Positions 8,351-19,115 of a stretch of 33,119 bases of DNA are shown here, in pieces. The notes beneath the pieces were generated by a model. The model was not told the origin of the DNA. It saw only the letters and a program-made list of their open reading frames with translations, and searched no databases. The position numbers and the translations under genes were made by a program. The first letter of the stretch is position 1. Each line of letters starts with the position of its first letter. The stretch spans positions 1 to 33,119 of the forward strand of contig JAEUJO010000331.1 of NCBI GenBank assembly GCA_016794615.1, in the 5' to 3' direction. This DNA is from Pseudonocardia sp. GTDB taxonomy: Bacteria; Actinomycetota; Actinomycetes; Mycobacteriales; Pseudonocardiaceae.

Positions 8351-10809
8351 CCACCTCGCTGGAAAAGCCGGATGTCCGGCCCGTCCCCGAGGGCCACGTC
8401 CGGCTCACGATCGACGGGGAGGAGGTCGATGCGCCCAAGGGCGAGCTGATCATCCGCTCCTGCGAGCGGCTCGGGATCATCATCCCGCGGTTCTGCGACC
8501 ACCCCTTGCTCGCCCCCGCCGGCGCGTGCCGCCAGTGCCTGGTCGAGGTCGAGATGGGTGGCCGTCCGATGCCCAAGCCGCAGGCCAGCTGCACGATGAC
8601 GGTCGCCGACGGCATGGTCGTCAAGACCCAGCACTCGTCGCCCGTCGCGCAGAAGGCGCAGGAGGGGGTGATGGAGCTGCTGCTCATCAACCACCCCCTC
8701 GACTGCCCCATCTGCGACAAGGGCGGCGAGTGCCCCCTGCAGAACCAGGCGATGAGCACGGGCCGCACGGATTCCCGGTTCGTCGACGAGAAGCGCACCT
8801 TCCCGAAGCCACTGGCGATCTCCACGCAGGTGCTGCTGGACCGCGAGCGCTGTGTGCTGTGCCAGCGCTGCACCCGCTTCTCCGAGCAGATCGCCGGGGA
8901 CCCGTTCATCGACCTGCTCGAACGCGGCGCGCTACAACAGATCGGCGTGGCGCAGGACAAGCCGTTCCAGTCGTACTTCTCCGGCAACACCATCCAGATC
9001 TGCCCGGTCGGGGCGCTGACCAGCGCTGCCTACCGGTTCCGGTCGCGCCCGTTCGACCTGGTGTCCACGCCGAGCGTCTGCGAGCACTGCGCGTGCGGCA
9101 GCGCGATGCGCACCGACACCCGCCGTGGTGTCGTGCTGCGCCGGCTGGCCGGCAACGATCCCGAGGTCAACGAGGAGTGGATCCCCGACAAGAGCCGCTT
9201 CGCGTTCCGCTACCTGACCTCGGCGGGCCGGATCACGCGGCCGATGGTGCGTGGGAGCGACGGTGCGCTGACCGAGACGTCGTGGACCGACGCGCTCCGG
9301 GTGGCCGCCGAGGGCCTGCTCGCCGCTCGTGAGGGCGGGATCGGTGTGCTGGCCGGTGGGCGGCTCACGGTGGAAGACGCCTATGCGTACGCCAAGTTCG
9401 CCCGCCTCGCGGCCGGCACGAACGACATCGACTCGCGGGCTCGCCCGCACAGCGCCGAGGAGCTCGACTTCCTCGGCGCGCACGTCGTCGGCAACGGGCC
9501 CGAGCGCCTGAGCTACACACGCCTCGAGGCGGCCCCCGCGGTGCTGTGCGTGGCGCTGGAGCCGGAGGAGGAGGCCCCGGTCGTCTTCCTGCGGCTGCGC
9601 AAGGCTGCGCAGAAGCGCCGCCAGAAGGTCTTCCACCTCGGCCAGTGGACCACCCCGGCCGTGTTGCGGACCGCGGTGGAGCTGGGCTCGACGGAGCCGG
9701 CCGCCCGGGACGGGCTGATCCGCGCGGTGCCCGGAGCCGAGGCCGCGGTGCTGACCGAGCTGGCGGACGTCGCCCCGCACGTGGTCGAGGCCCTGACCGG
9801 CGGTGGCGTGATCCTCGTCGGGGAGCGGGCCGCCGAGGTCCCGGGCCTGTTCACCGCCGCGGCGCGGCTCGCCGAGCGCACCGGCGCCGTCATCGGCTGG
9901 GTGCCACGGCGGGCGGGGGAGCGCGGTGCGGTCGAGGCCGGTGCGCTGCCCACGCTGCTGCCGGGTGGCCGCCCGGTGGCCGACGCCGCCGCGCGCGCCG
10001 AGGTCGAGCAGGCATGGGGGCTCCCGGCCGGGACGCTGCCGGCCACTCCCGGCCGCTCCACCGCCGAGATGCTCGCGGCCGCCGCGGCGGGCGAGCTGGC
10101 GGCCCTGGTCGTCGGCGGGGTCGACCCGTTCGACCTCCCGGACCCGGCCGTGGCGCTGGAGGCCCTGCGCAACGTCGGCTTCCTGGTCAGCCTGGAGCTG
10201 CACACGTCCGCGGTGACCGAGCTCGCGGACGTCGTGCTCCCGGTGGCGCCGGACGCCCAGCGCTCCGGCAGCTACCTGAACTGGGAGGGCCGCCGCGTCC
10301 GGTTCGGCCCGGCACTGGACGCCAGCGGCGTGCTGCCCGACTGCCGGGTGCTCGACACCCTGGCGGTGGAGATGGATGTCGACCTGTTCACCCAGACGCC
10401 CGCGGCCGCGGCGAACGAGCTGGAACGGCTCGGCCGGCACGTCGGCGTGGCGCCACCTGCTCCGTCGGTCGACCCCGCCGAGCCGCTGCGGCCGAGGTTC
10501 TTCGGCCAGGCGGTGCTGGCGACGTGGCGCCAGCTGCTCGACGAGTCGTCGCTGGCCGTCGACGAGCCCGCGCTGGCGGGCACGGCCCGGCCGGCGCAGC
10601 TGCGCTGCAACCCCGCCACGGCCCAGCGCCTGGGCCTGGTGGCCGGCGCGCCGGGGACGGTGCGCACCGAGCGCGGCACGATCACGCTGCCGGTGGTGTT
10701 CGCGGACCTGCCCGACGGCGTCGTGTGGCTGCCGGCGAACTCCCCGGGCTCGCAGGTGCGGGGCACGCTCGGGGTCGGGCACGGCGATCTCGTGGGGGTG
10801 TCGGCGTGA
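8347..10809 (+). CDS. nuoG: NADH-quinone oxidoreductase subunit G, with degenerate N7 cluster site
   Basis: NuoG is the 75-kDa subunit carrying most of the iron-sulfur wire. The product is 820 residues. N1b [2Fe-2S]: C50, C61, C64, C82. N5: H116, C120, C123, C129 ([14 protein letters not shown]). N4: C169, C172, C175 with C219 in ICPVGAL. The fourth cluster, N7, normally uses C-x2-C-x3-C plus a distant Cys. Here the motif reads [10 protein letters not shown] (C245, C248, C250), so the third Cys is displaced by two residues. The distant Cys, expected in a WxCDKGRF-type motif, is Pro280 ([10 protein letters not shown]). N7 is therefore probably absent. The rest is a molybdopterin-oxidoreductase-like fold without a cofactor role, then a molydopterin-dinucleotide-binding-like C-terminal domain. 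It overlaps both neighbours by 4 nt. Confidence 0.95.
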   Translation: MTTSLEKPDVRPVPEGHVRLTIDGEEVDAPKGELIIRSCERLGIIIPRFCDHPLLAPAGACRQCLVEVEMGGRPMPKPQASCTMTVADGMVVKTQHSSPVAQKAQEGVMELLLINHPLDCPICDKGGECPLQNQAMSTGRTDSRFVDEKRTFPKPLAISTQVLLDRERCVLCQRCTRFSEQIAGDPFIDLLERGALQQIGVAQDKPFQSYFSGNTIQICPVGALTSAAYRFRSRPFDLVSTPSVCEHCACGSAMRTDTRRGVVLRRLAGNDPEVNEEWIPDKSRFAFRYLTSAGRITRPMVRGSDGALTETSWTDALRVAAEGLLAAREGGIGVLAGGRLTVEDAYAYAKFARLAAGTNDIDSRARPHSAEELDFLGAHVVGNGPERLSYTRLEAAPAVLCVALEPEEEAPVVFLRLRKAAQKRRQKVFHLGQWTTPAVLRTAVELGSTEPAARDGLIRAVPGAEAAVLTELADVAPHVVEALTGGGVILVGERAAEVPGLFTAAARLAERTGAVIGWVPRRAGERGAVEAGALPTLLPGGRPVADAAARAEVEQAWGLPAGTLPATPGRSTAEMLAAAAAGELAALVVGGVDPFDLPDPAVALEALRNVGFLVSLELHTSAVTELADVVLPVAPDAQRSGSYLNWEGRRVRFGPALDASGVLPDCRVLDTLAVEMDVDLFTQTPAAAANELERLGRHVGVAPPAPSVDPAEPLRPRFFGQAVLATWRQLLDESSLAVDEPALAGTARPAQLRCNPATAQRLGLVAGAPGTVRTERGTITLPVVFADLPDGVVWLPANSPGSQVRGTLGVGHGDLVGVSA

Positions 10810-12203
10810 ACCTCGCCCAAGCTCAGCTCGTCCTCGCCCAGGGCCCGGCCCCGGAGGGCCTGACCCCCACCCAGCAGCTGCTGGCCGACGACCCGCTCTG
10901 GCTGATCCTGATCAAGGTCGTGGGGCTGTTCGCGCTCGGTGTGGTGCTCACGCTCTACATGATCATTTTGGAGCGCAAGGTGGTGGCCCGGATGCAGCAG
11001 CGTCCGGGGCCGAACCGGACAGGGCCGAACGGTTACCTGCAGAGCCTTGCGGACGGGCTCAAGCTCGCCTTCAAAGAAGACATCATGCCCGTGGCCGCGG
11101 ACAAGAAGGTCTACTTCATCGCCCCGGTCATCTCCACGATCCCCGCCTTCGTCGCCTTCTCGGTGATCCCGTTCGGCGGCGAGGTGTCGATCTTCGGCGA
11201 GCCGACCGTGCTGCAGCTGGTCGACCTTCCCGTCGGTGTGCTGGTGGTGCTGGCCTGCAGCTCGGTCGGCGTCTACGGGATCGTGCTCGGCGGCTGGGCG
11301 TCCGGCTCGCCGTACCCGCTGCTCGCGGCGCTGCGCTCGGCAGCGCAGGTGATCTCCTACGAGATCGCGCTGGGGCTCTCGGTCGTCGCGGTGATCCTCT
11401 ATGCCGGGTCCCTCTCGACGGCGGACATCGTCGGCGCCCAGGCGTCGGGCTGGTTCGGCTGGCTGCTCATCCCGAGCTTCGTGGTGTTCGTCATCTCGAT
11501 GGTGGGCGAGACGAACCGGGCCCCGTTCGACCTCCCCGAGGCCGAGTCGGAGCTCGTCGGCGGGTTCCACACCGAGTACTCGTCGCTGAAGTTCGCCCTG
11601 TTCTTCCTCGCCGAGTACGTCAACATGGTCACGGTCTCCGCGATGGCCACCACGCTGTTCCTCGGCGGCGGCCAGTGGCCATGGCCCCTGTCGTTCCTCA
11701 ACGGCAGCGGCTGGCTGCAGTTCGTGGCCTTCCTGATCAAGACGTTCATCTTCCTGTTCGTCTTCATCTGGCTGCGCGGCACGCTGCCCCGGCTCCGCTA
11801 CGACCAGTTCATGCGCCTGGGCTGGAAGGCCCTGGTACCGCTGAGCCTGCTCTGGATCCTGGTGGTGTTCGCGCTGCGGACCTACCGCACCGTCGGCAGC
11901 GGCGACGTCACCGTCGTGCTGCTCACGCTGGGCATCGTGGTCGTCGCGGTGCTGGTGGTCGCGTTCCTGGTCCCGGACCGGCACCGGCCCGAGGCGCCGG
12001 AGGTCGAGCTGGCGTCGGACTATCCGGTGCCCCCGCTGGATCTCGTGGTCCCCGACCCCTCCCGGCCACGCCACCGCGCGGTCGGGGAGGCACCCGCCCC
12101 GCGCGGCCGTCGCCGCCGCCCGGACCGCGGCACCGTCGGCGCCGGCGCCACGCGTTCGCCGGACTCGGCGACCTCCAGCGCTTCCACGAGGGAGAGCGAG
12201 TAG
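10806..12203 (+). CDS. nuoH: NADH-quinone oxidoreductase subunit H
   Basis: NuoH is the eight-helix membrane subunit that joins the quinone cavity to the proton channels. The product is 465 residues. Signatures are the loop [11 protein letters not shown] (66-76), [16 protein letters not shown] (175-190) and [26 protein letters not shown], whose acidic residues line the quinone tunnel (from residue 234). The last 65 residues or so are hydrophilic, Pro/Arg-rich and probably disordered, an extension typical of actinobacteria. The start is the GTG of a GTGA overlap with nuoG. Its TAG stop directly abuts the nuoI ATG. Confidence 0.95.
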   Translation: MNLAQAQLVLAQGPAPEGLTPTQQLLADDPLWLILIKVVGLFALGVVLTLYMIILERKVVARMQQRPGPNRTGPNGYLQSLADGLKLAFKEDIMPVAADKKVYFIAPVISTIPAFVAFSVIPFGGEVSIFGEPTVLQLVDLPVGVLVVLACSSVGVYGIVLGGWASGSPYPLLAALRSAAQVISYEIALGLSVVAVILYAGSLSTADIVGAQASGWFGWLLIPSFVVFVISMVGETNRAPFDLPEAESELVGGFHTEYSSLKFALFFLAEYVNMVTVSAMATTLFLGGGQWPWPLSFLNGSGWLQFVAFLIKTFIFLFVFIWLRGTLPRLRYDQFMRLGWKALVPLSLLWILVVFALRTYRTVGSGDVTVVLLTLGIVVVAVLVVAFLVPDRHRPEAPEVELASDYPVPPLDLVVPDPSRPRHRAVGEAPAPRGRRRRPDRGTVGAGATRSPDSATSSASTRESE

Positions 12204-12746
12204 ATGTTCGACTTCTTCAAGGGGTTCGGTGTCACCTTCTCGACGATGTTCAAGAAGGTGGTCACCGAGGAGTACCCGGAGGACTTCCCGCCCGCCGCAC
12301 CGCGTTACCACGGCCGCCACCAGCTCAACCGGCATCCCGACGGGCTCGAGAAGTGCGTGGGCTGCGAGCTGTGCGCGTGGGCCTGCCCGGCCGACGCCAT
12401 CTATGTCGAGGGCGGCGACAACACCGAGGAGGCCCGCTACTCCCCGGGGGAGCGCTACGGCGCGATCTACCAGATCAACTACCTGCGCTGCATCGGCTGC
12501 GGCCTGTGCATCGAGGCCTGCCCGACCCGCTCGCTGACGATGACGAACTTCTACGAGCTGGCCGACGACAACCGGCAGGACCTGATCTTCACCAAGGAGC
12601 AGCTGCTCGCCCCGCTGCTGCCGGGCATGGAACAGCCCCCGCACCCGATGCGGCTGGGGGACGACGAGCAGGACTACTACGTCCAGGGGCCGACGCTCGC
12701 GCGTCGGTCCGACGTCGCGGACGCGGTCGGGGAGCAGGTCCGATGA
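12204..12746 (+). CDS. nuoI: NADH-quinone oxidoreductase subunit I
   Basis: NuoI carries the N6a and N6b [4Fe-4S] clusters between NuoG and NuoB. The product is 180 residues. Two ferredoxin motifs are intact: C51-x2-C54-x2-C57-x3-C61 ([11 protein letters not shown]) and C96-x2-C99-x2-C102-x3-C106 ([11 protein letters not shown]). The N-terminal amphipathic stretch [16 protein letters not shown] would lie along the membrane. The C-terminal tail is acidic and aromatic. The ATG follows the nuoH stop with no gap, and nuoJ overlaps through ATGA. Confidence 0.96.
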   Translation: MFDFFKGFGVTFSTMFKKVVTEEYPEDFPPAAPRYHGRHQLNRHPDGLEKCVGCELCAWACPADAIYVEGGDNTEEARYSPGERYGAIYQINYLRCIGCGLCIEACPTRSLTMTNFYELADDNRQDLIFTKEQLLAPLLPGMEQPPHPMRLGDDEQDYYVQGPTLARRSDVADAVGEQVR

Positions 12747-13588
12747 CTCTTCTGCTGGTCGCACAGGAGGCGAACCTGCCCGGCGGTGCCCAGAACAGCG
12801 TCGGTGAGGCGGTCCTGTTCTGGATCCTCGGTCCGGTCGCGCTGGCCGGCGCGCTGGGAATGGTGTCCGCGCGCAACGCCGTCCACTCGGCGTTGTGCCT
12901 GGCAGGCACGATGCTCTCGCTGGGCCTGCTCTACATGGCCCAGGGCGCGATGTTCCTCGGGTTCGTGCAGATCATCGTCTACACGGGCGCCGTGATGATG
13001 TTGTTCCTCTTCGTGCTGATGCTCGTCGGCCGCGACAGCTCGGACTCCGTCGTCGAGGTCCTCCGCGGCCAGCGGGCGGCGGCGCTGCTGTTCGGCCTCG
13101 GCCTCGCGGTCCTGCTGGTCGGGGCCGTCGGGCGGGCGTTCACGGACGTCACGCCGGTGGGCCTCGCGGCGGGTGGGCAGAACTGGAACGGCAACGTCCC
13201 CGGCATCGGGAAGCTGATCTTCACCAAGGACCTGTTCGCCTTCGAGCTCACCTCGGCGCTACTGATCACCGCGGCGCTCGGGGCGATGGTGCTGACGTAC
13301 GCGCAGACCCGCGCACACGCCAAGCGTGGCCAGCGGGCGACGGTGGAGGCGCGGCTGCGCGGCGAGTACGCGCGGATCTCCCCGCTGCCCGGCCCCGGCG
13401 TGTTCGCCACGGCGAACTCGGTGGCGGTGCCCGCGCTGGTGCCGGACGGCTCGATCGCTCCGGAGTCGCTGTCCGAGATCATCGACGGGACCGAGGTGGC
13501 GCCCCGGCCCGAGCCCACTCCGGACGACGCGCACGCGCTGACCGGGAGCGGTGACCGCACCGACGCGGTCGAGGGGAGCGACTCGTGA
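12743..13588 (+). CDS. nuoJ: NADH-quinone oxidoreductase subunit J
   Basis: NuoJ is a five-helix membrane subunit between NuoH and the antiporter-like subunits. The product is 281 residues. The first 190 or so contain the membrane segments, with the conserved [21 protein letters not shown] block (about residues 74-94), which holds the pi-bulge Tyr region in other Complex I structures. Residues from about 195 on form a hydrophilic tail of some 85 residues rich in Pro, Asp and Thr, again an actinobacterial feature. The start is in an ATGA overlap with nuoI; nuoK follows through GTGA. Confidence 0.94.
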   Translation: MTLLLVAQEANLPGGAQNSVGEAVLFWILGPVALAGALGMVSARNAVHSALCLAGTMLSLGLLYMAQGAMFLGFVQIIVYTGAVMMLFLFVLMLVGRDSSDSVVEVLRGQRAAALLFGLGLAVLLVGAVGRAFTDVTPVGLAAGGQNWNGNVPGIGKLIFTKDLFAFELTSALLITAALGAMVLTYAQTRAHAKRGQRATVEARLRGEYARISPLPGPGVFATANSVAVPALVPDGSIAPESLSEIIDGTEVAPRPEPTPDDAHALTGSGDRTDAVEGSDS

Positions 13589-13884
13589 GTACCACCTACT
13601 ACCTGCTGCTGTCCGCGCTGCTGTTCTCCATCGGCGCCGTCGGTGTGCTGGTGCGGCGCAACGCGATCGTCGTGTTCATGTGCGTCGAACTGATGCTCAA
13701 CGCCGTGAACCTCAGCCTCGTCACCTTCGCGCGCATCAACGGTGCGCTCGACGGCCAGGTGATGGCGTTCTTCGTCATGGTCGTCGCCGCCGCCGAGGTC
13801 GTCGTCGGGCTCGCGATCATCATGTCGATCTTCCGCACCCGCCACAGCGCGTCGATCGACGACGCCAACCTGCTCAAGTATTAG
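13585..13884 (+). CDS. nuoK: NADH-quinone oxidoreductase subunit K
   Basis: NuoK is a three-helix MrpC-like subunit of the proton path. The product is 99 residues, the standard length. The two functionally important buried Glu residues are present: E35 ([11 protein letters not shown]) and E71 ([10 protein letters not shown]). GTG 13585 overlaps the nuoJ stop. It is followed by a 39-nt gap, the only sizeable internal gap in the operon. Confidence 0.96.
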   Translation: MSTTYYLLLSALLFSIGAVGVLVRRNAIVVFMCVELMLNAVNLSLVTFARINGALDGQVMAFFVMVVAAAEVVVGLAIIMSIFRTRHSASIDDANLLKY

Positions 13885-13897
13885 GAGCTGCCCGATC

Positions 13898-13927
13898 ATG
13901 TTCCGCTCTGAGGGGCCGGTTCGGTGA
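13898..13927 (+). CDS. Possible 9-codon mini-ORF between nuoK and nuoL
   Basis: An AGGAG at 13883-13887, overlapping the nuoK stop, precedes ATG 13898 by 10 nt. The nine-residue frame (MFRSEGPVR) ends in TGA at 13925-13927, overlapping the nuoL GTG at 13924 as GTGA. It would extend the 4-nt-overlap coupling used at most other junctions across the only gap in the operon. It may be a chance frame. Confidence 0.3.
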   Translation: MFRSEGPVR

Positions 13928-15870
13928 CCGAGCTGCCCGAGGTCCTCCCCGCCACCGGCACCGCGTCGCTGGCGTGGCTGTTGTTCGCGCTGCCCGCGTT
14001 CGGTGCCCTCGTGCTGCTGATCGCCGGGCGCCGGGCGAACCGGTGGGGCCACCTGCTCGGTGTCGCCACTGTCGCGGGGGCGTTCGTCGTCGGCCTGCTG
14101 ATCTTCTTCGACACCCTCGCGCTGGACCCCGATCAGCGCACCCGCGAGCTGTCGCTGTTCCAGTGGTTCGCCGTCGGCGGCCTGAACGTCGACTTCGGGC
14201 TGCGGATCGACCCGCTGTCGTTGACGTTCGTGCTGCTCATCACCGGCGTCGGCGCGCTCATCCACCTGTACTCGGTGGGGTACATGGCCAGCGACCCCGG
14301 TCGCAGGCGGTTCTTCGGCCAGCTCAACCTCTTCGTCACCGCGATGTTGCTGCTCGTCCTGGGCAACAACTTCGTGATGCTCTACCTCGGCTGGGAGGGT
14401 GTCGGCCTCGCCTCGTACCTCCTGATCGGCTGGTATCAGGACCGCCCCTCCGCGGCGACGGCGGCGAAGAAGGCGTTCCTCATGAACCGGATCGGCGACG
14501 TCGGTCTGGCGATCGCGATCTTCCTGCTCTGGACCAACCTCGGCACCCTGCAGTACACCCAGGTGTTCGCGCGGGTGGGTGAGCTGTCCGGCGGGGTGCT
14601 GCTGGCGATAGGGCTGTTGCTGCTCCTCGGTGCCTGTGGCAAGTCCGGCCAGTTCCCGCTTCAGGCGTGGCTCCCGGACGCCATGGAGGGCCCGACCCCG
14701 GTCTCCGCGCTCATCCACGCGGCGACCATGGTCACCGCGGGTGTCTACCTCATCGCACGGACACACGCGATCTACGACCTGAGCGTGCAGGGACGGCTCA
14801 TCGTCGCGATCATCGGCACGATCACCTTGCTGATCGGGGCGGTCATCGGCTGCGCCTACGACGACATCAAGAAGGTGCTAGCCTACTCGACGGTCAGCCA
14901 GATCGGGTACATGTTCCTCGCCGTCGGGCTCGGCCCGGCCGGCTACGCGCTGGGCATCTTCCACCTGCTCACCCACGGCTTCTTCAAGGCCGGGCTCTTC
15001 CTCGGAGCCGGCTCGGTGATGCACGCGATGCACGACGAGGTCGACATGCGCCGCTTCGGCGGCCTCGCCCGCTACCTGCCCGTCACGTTCGTGACATTCG
15101 GCCTGGGCTACCTCGCACTGATCGGCTTCCCGTTCCTGTCGGGCTACTACTCGAAGGACAGGATCATCGAGGCCGCCTTCGCCCAGGAGGGCTGGCAGGG
15201 CTGGGTGTTCGGCGGGCTCGCCACGCTGGCCGCCGGGCTCACCGCCTTCTACATGACCCGGCTGGTGCTGATGACGTTCTTCGGCGAGCGCCGGTGGAAG
15301 CAGCTCCAGACGGCCGATGGGCAGGATTACCACCCGCACGAGTCGCCGGCGGTCATGACGATTCCGATGATCGTGCTGGCTCTCGGATCGATCGGCGCGG
15401 GTGCCGTGCTCTCCGCCGTCGGGCTCGTCGACTGGCTCGCCCCCTCGGTCGGCGAGCTGGTCGAGCCCGAAGGCGTCGGGGCCGTCCCGCACGCGGCCGT
15501 GCCGTGGCTGGTGGTCGCGATCTCCGCACTCGGCGTGCTGATCGCCTGGCTGACCGTCGGGCGGCACCGTGTCCCGGTCGAGAGGCCCGCCCACGTCTCG
15601 CTTCCGGTTCGGGCCGCGCGCCGCGACCTGTACGCGAACGCGATCAACGAGACGCTCATCGCGCGACCCGGCATCTGGCTGACCCGAGCGCTCGTCTACT
15701 TCGACAACCGCGGTGTGGACGGGCTGGTCAACGGTCTCGCTGCGGGGTTGGGCGGCAGCTCCGGCCGGTTGCGCAGGCTGCAGACCGGCTTCGTCCGCTC
15801 GTACGCGCTGAGCATGCTCGGCGGATCGGTCCTCGTCATCGGCGCTCTCCTCGCGGTGGTGCTCACGTGA
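13924..15870 (+). CDS. nuoL: NADH-quinone oxidoreductase subunit L
   Basis: NuoL is the distal antiporter-like proton channel with the long lateral helix. The product is 648 residues, the usual length. Key residues are visible: E158 in [17 protein letters not shown] and K240 in [35 protein letters not shown] (only short pieces needed for recognition: [16 protein letters not shown]). The central [14 protein letters not shown] and [16 protein letters not shown] blocks are diagnostic. GTG 13924 has GAGGGG about 9 nt upstream at 13910-13915. It overlaps nuoM by 4 nt. Confidence 0.95.
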   Translation: MTELPEVLPATGTASLAWLLFALPAFGALVLLIAGRRANRWGHLLGVATVAGAFVVGLLIFFDTLALDPDQRTRELSLFQWFAVGGLNVDFGLRIDPLSLTFVLLITGVGALIHLYSVGYMASDPGRRRFFGQLNLFVTAMLLLVLGNNFVMLYLGWEGVGLASYLLIGWYQDRPSAATAAKKAFLMNRIGDVGLAIAIFLLWTNLGTLQYTQVFARVGELSGGVLLAIGLLLLLGACGKSGQFPLQAWLPDAMEGPTPVSALIHAATMVTAGVYLIARTHAIYDLSVQGRLIVAIIGTITLLIGAVIGCAYDDIKKVLAYSTVSQIGYMFLAVGLGPAGYALGIFHLLTHGFFKAGLFLGAGSVMHAMHDEVDMRRFGGLARYLPVTFVTFGLGYLALIGFPFLSGYYSKDRIIEAAFAQEGWQGWVFGGLATLAAGLTAFYMTRLVLMTFFGERRWKQLQTADGQDYHPHESPAVMTIPMIVLALGSIGAGAVLSAVGLVDWLAPSVGELVEPEGVGAVPHAAVPWLVVAISALGVLIAWLTVGRHRVPVERPAHVSLPVRAARRDLYANAINETLIARPGIWLTRALVYFDNRGVDGLVNGLAAGLGGSSGRLRRLQTGFVRSYALSMLGGSVLVIGALLAVVLT

Positions 15871-17477
15871 ACCCCCTCCTTCCCGTCCTGCTGGTGTTCC
15901 CGCTGGTCGGCGCCCTCGTGATGCACCCGCTGCGGGACAGCCCGCGCGCGGCGAAGCAGGTCGCCATCGGCACCGCGCTGGTGCAGCTCGCGCTCGCGGT
16001 CGTCGCCTGGTCCGCCTACTCGGTACCTGCCGCGGCGGCGGGCGTCCGGTTCCAGCTCCGGTTCGTCGTCGAATGGATCCCGGCCTTCGGTACCCAGTTC
16101 GCGCTCGGCATCGACGGCATCGCGCTCGTCATGATCGTGCTGACGACGTTCCTCGTACCCATCCTGATGCTGTTCTCCTGGGAGGAGCGGCTGCCCGAGG
16201 GCCGCACGGCGTCGGGCTTCTTCGCGCTGCTCCTGGCCACCGAGGCGACGCTCATGGGCGTCTTCATGGCCACGGACGTCTTCCTGTTCTACGTGTTCTT
16301 CGAGGCCATGCTGATCCCGATGTACTTCCTCATCGGGCGTTTCGGGGGGCCGCGCCGGCAGTACGCCGCCGTGAAGTTCTTCCTGTACTCCCTGTTCGGT
16401 GGCCTGATCATGCTCGCGTCGCTGATCGGGCTGTACGTGGTGAGTGCGCAGTACCTGCCGGCAGGCGGCACGTTCGACTGGGCGGCGCTGCGCACGATCG
16501 TCCCGCTGATCCCCGAGTCCACCCAGATCTGGCTCTTCCTCGGGTTCTTCCTCGCGTTCGCGATCAAGGCACCGCTGGTGCCGCTGCACACGTGGCTGCC
16601 CGACGCCGGTGCCGAGGCGCCGATCGGCGCAGGTGTCCTGCTGGTGGGCGTGCTCGACAAGGTCGGCACGTTCGGCTTCCTGCGCTACTGCCTGCCGCTG
16701 TTCCCCCTGGCCAGCGTGCGGCTCGCGCCGCTGGTGCTGGTGCTGTCGGTGATCGGCGTCCTGTACGGGGCGCTGCTCGCGGTGGGGCAGAAGGACCTGA
16801 GCAGGTTCGTCGCCTACACCTCGATCGCCCACTTCGGCTTCATCGCGCTGGGTATCTTCGCCTTCTCGACGCAGGCGTTCGCAGGCTCGGTGCTCTACAT
16901 GGTCAACCACGGCCTCTCGACCGGCATGCTGTTCGTGATGGTCGGCCTGCTCGCTGCCCGCGGCGGGTCCCGCATGATCACCGACTACGGTGGCGTGTCC
17001 AAGCTCGCCCCGATGCTCGCCGGGTGCTTCCTGCTGGCCGGGCTGTCGTCGCTCGCGCTGCCGGGCACGAACTCGTTCGTCAGCGAGTTCCTCGTGCTCG
17101 TCGGCTCCTACCCGCGCGAGCCGGTGTACACGATCCTCGCCACGGTCGGCATCATCTTCGCCGCCTTGTACGTGCTCTGGGTCTACCAGCAGACGATGCA
17201 GGGGCCGGTGCGCGGCAGGGCGGTTCTCGCCGCCCTGGAGCGGAGTCCCGCAGGAGGCCCCGGCACGATGATCGACCCGGCGATCGCGGCCAGCCGCGCG
17301 CGTTCGGGCTTCCCGGACCTCTGCGCTCGCGAGATCGCGGTGCTGGTGCCGCTGATCGTCGCGATTATCGTGCTCGGTTTCTTCCCCGGCCCGGTGCTCG
17401 ACGTGGTGAACCCGTCGGTCGCGGCCACGATGACCGAGGTCGGGCTCACCGACCCGGTGGGAGGGTTGCCCCGATGA
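15867..17477 (+). CDS. nuoM: NADH-quinone oxidoreductase subunit M
   Basis: NuoM is the second antiporter-like proton channel. The product is 536 residues. E146 in [14 protein letters not shown] and K234 in [18 protein letters not shown] are the critical charged pair on helices 5 and 7. Both sit at numbers close to the E. coli protein. [19 protein letters not shown] is the conserved helix-8 region. The start is the GTG in a GTGA overlap with nuoL, and the end overlaps nuoN as ATGA. About 14 membrane segments are expected. Confidence 0.95.
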   Translation: MNPLLPVLLVFPLVGALVMHPLRDSPRAAKQVAIGTALVQLALAVVAWSAYSVPAAAAGVRFQLRFVVEWIPAFGTQFALGIDGIALVMIVLTTFLVPILMLFSWEERLPEGRTASGFFALLLATEATLMGVFMATDVFLFYVFFEAMLIPMYFLIGRFGGPRRQYAAVKFFLYSLFGGLIMLASLIGLYVVSAQYLPAGGTFDWAALRTIVPLIPESTQIWLFLGFFLAFAIKAPLVPLHTWLPDAGAEAPIGAGVLLVGVLDKVGTFGFLRYCLPLFPLASVRLAPLVLVLSVIGVLYGALLAVGQKDLSRFVAYTSIAHFGFIALGIFAFSTQAFAGSVLYMVNHGLSTGMLFVMVGLLAARGGSRMITDYGGVSKLAPMLAGCFLLAGLSSLALPGTNSFVSEFLVLVGSYPREPVYTILATVGIIFAALYVLWVYQQTMQGPVRGRAVLAALERSPAGGPGTMIDPAIAASRARSGFPDLCAREIAVLVPLIVAIIVLGFFPGPVLDVVNPSVAATMTEVGLTDPVGGLPR

Positions 17478-19072
17478 TCTACGTGGCCCAGGTCGAGCAG
17501 GTGAGCGCCCCACCGATCGACTGGGGTGCGATGGCGCCGCTGCTCGTCGTACTCGGCGCGGCCTGCGTCGCGGTCCTCGTCGAGGCGTTCCTGCCACGGC
17601 ATCAGCGCTGGCCGGTGCAGGTCGGGCTCAGCATCGCCGCACTCGGCCTGGCCGGGCTCACGCTCGGGCTCTACACCGGGTCCGAGCCCGCGGGGATGAC
17701 GACGATCGGCGGGGCGCTGACCGTCGACCAACCGACGCTGTTCCTCTGGGGCACGCTGCTCGCACTCGGGCTGGGCAGCGTGCTGTTGATCGCGGACCGC
17801 TCGGTCGAGCCGGGAGGCGCGTTCGTGGCGTCGGCGGCCTCCCGTGCCGCGGCGGGCGGCCCGGGTGACCTCACGTATGCCCCGACGGATCCGGACCGCT
17901 CGTACGGCTCGCCGGACCAGGCACCGACGATGCAGACCGAGGTATTCCCGTTCACGCTGTTCGCGCTCGGCGGGATGATGACGTTCGTCGCGGCGAACGA
18001 CCTGCTGACCATGTTCATCGCGCTCGAGGTGCTCAGCCTGCCGCTGTACCTGATGTGCGGGCTCGCGCGGCGGCGCCGGCTGCTGTCGCAGGAGGCCGCG
18101 GTCAAGTACTTCCTGCTCGGCGCGTTCGCCTCGGCGTTCTTCCTCTACGGGCTCGCACTGATCTACGGGTTCGCGGGATCGGTGCGGCTCACCGATATCG
18201 CGATCGCGTCGGCCGGCTCGGCACGGTCGGACACGCTGCTGTTCGCCGGGTTCGCGCTGCTCGTCGTCGGCCTGCTGTTCAAGGGATCGGTGGGCCCGTT
18301 CCACACCTGGACCCCGGACGTCTACCAGGGCGCGCCGACACCGGTCACGGCGTTCATGGGGGCCTGCACCAAGGTCGCCGCATTCGGCGCGATCCTGCGC
18401 GTGCTGCATGTGGCGTTCGGCCTCACCCGCTGGGAGTGGCGGGGCGTGCTGTGGGCCGTAGCCATCGTCTCGATGGTCATCGGTGCCGTGCTCGGCCTGA
18501 CGCAGACCGACATCAAGCGGATGGTCGCCTACTCCTCCATCGCACACGCCGGGTTCCTGCTGATCGGGGCGATGGCGATCACCCCGCAGGGAGTCTCCGC
18601 CACGCTGTTCTACCTGCTGGCCTACGGCTTCACCACGCTCGCCGTGTTCGCCGTGATCAGCCTGGTGCGCACCGCGGACGGCGAGGCCACACACCTGTCG
18701 CAATGGGCCGGCCTCGGCAAGCGCTCGCCGCTGACCGCGGGGACCATGGCGTTCCTCCTGCTCGCCCTCGCCGGCATCCCGCTGACGAGCGGCTTCACGG
18801 CGAAGTTCGCGGTGTTCGCCGCGGGCATCGCCGACGGCATGGCGCCGCTGGTCGTGATCGCGCTGGTGGCCAGTGCCGTCGCCGCGTTCTTCTACCTGCG
18901 GGTGATCGTGCTGATGTACTTCAGCGAGCCTGCGGCGGACGGCCCGACGGTCACGGTGCCCGGCGCGTTCACCACAGCGGCGATCACGCTCGGCGTGTTG
19001 CTGACGCTGCTGCTCGGCATCGTGCCCTCGCTGGCCCTGGACTGGGCGAGCGGTGGGGGGTTCGTCGGCTGA
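17474..19072 (+). CDS. nuoN: NADH-quinone oxidoreductase subunit N
   Basis: NuoN is the third antiporter-like proton channel, closest to NuoK. The product is 532 residues. E185 (IALEVLSLPLYLM) and K270 (GLLFKGSVGPFHTWTPDVY) are the key charged residues. A hydrophilic insertion of about 45 residues, rich in Gly, Ser, Ala and Asp, lies between membrane segments at about 109-155. Insertions there are familiar in actinobacterial NuoN. The last gene of the operon ends at 19072, 43 nt before the polyprenyl synthase gene. Confidence 0.95.
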   Translation: MIYVAQVEQVSAPPIDWGAMAPLLVVLGAACVAVLVEAFLPRHQRWPVQVGLSIAALGLAGLTLGLYTGSEPAGMTTIGGALTVDQPTLFLWGTLLALGLGSVLLIADRSVEPGGAFVASAASRAAAGGPGDLTYAPTDPDRSYGSPDQAPTMQTEVFPFTLFALGGMMTFVAANDLLTMFIALEVLSLPLYLMCGLARRRRLLSQEAAVKYFLLGAFASAFFLYGLALIYGFAGSVRLTDIAIASAGSARSDTLLFAGFALLVVGLLFKGSVGPFHTWTPDVYQGAPTPVTAFMGACTKVAAFGAILRVLHVAFGLTRWEWRGVLWAVAIVSMVIGAVLGLTQTDIKRMVAYSSIAHAGFLLIGAMAITPQGVSATLFYLLAYGFTTLAVFAVISLVRTADGEATHLSQWAGLGKRSPLTAGTMAFLLLALAGIPLTSGFTAKFAVFAAGIADGMAPLVVIALVASAVAAFFYLRVIVLMYFSEPAADGPTVTVPGAFTTAAITLGVLLTLLLGIVPSLALDWASGGGFVG

Positions 19073-19077
19073 CAGTC

Positions 19078-19108
19078 CCCTACGCGCTGCGGCCGGGCTT
19101 TCGTAGGG
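19078..19108 (+). repeat. Inverted repeat CCCTACG/CGTAGGG after nuoN, overlapping the next promoter
   Basis: CCCTACG (19078-19084) and CGTAGGG (19102-19108) are perfect 7-bp inverted arms with a 17-nt spacer. The right arm overlaps the TAGGGT hexamer of the downstream gene. It could end nuo transcription, act as an operator, or be fortuitous. Confidence 0.35.
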
Positions 19109-19109
19109 T
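19104..19109 (+). promoter_or_regulatory. Putative -10 hexamer TAGGGT of the polyprenyl synthase gene
   Basis: TAGGGT ends 6 nt before GTG 19116, so the expected +1 falls on the first base of the start codon. No ribosome binding site precedes the GTG, which supports a leaderless transcript. Confidence 0.5.
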
Positions 19110-19115
19110 GGGGCA

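Noticed and set aside
10272..12764. 830-residue open frame on the minus strand across nuoG-nuoI
   Set aside because: It is antisense to three well-supported nuo genes, has Arg/His/Gln-rich composition typical of high-GC shadow frames and no recognisable domain.
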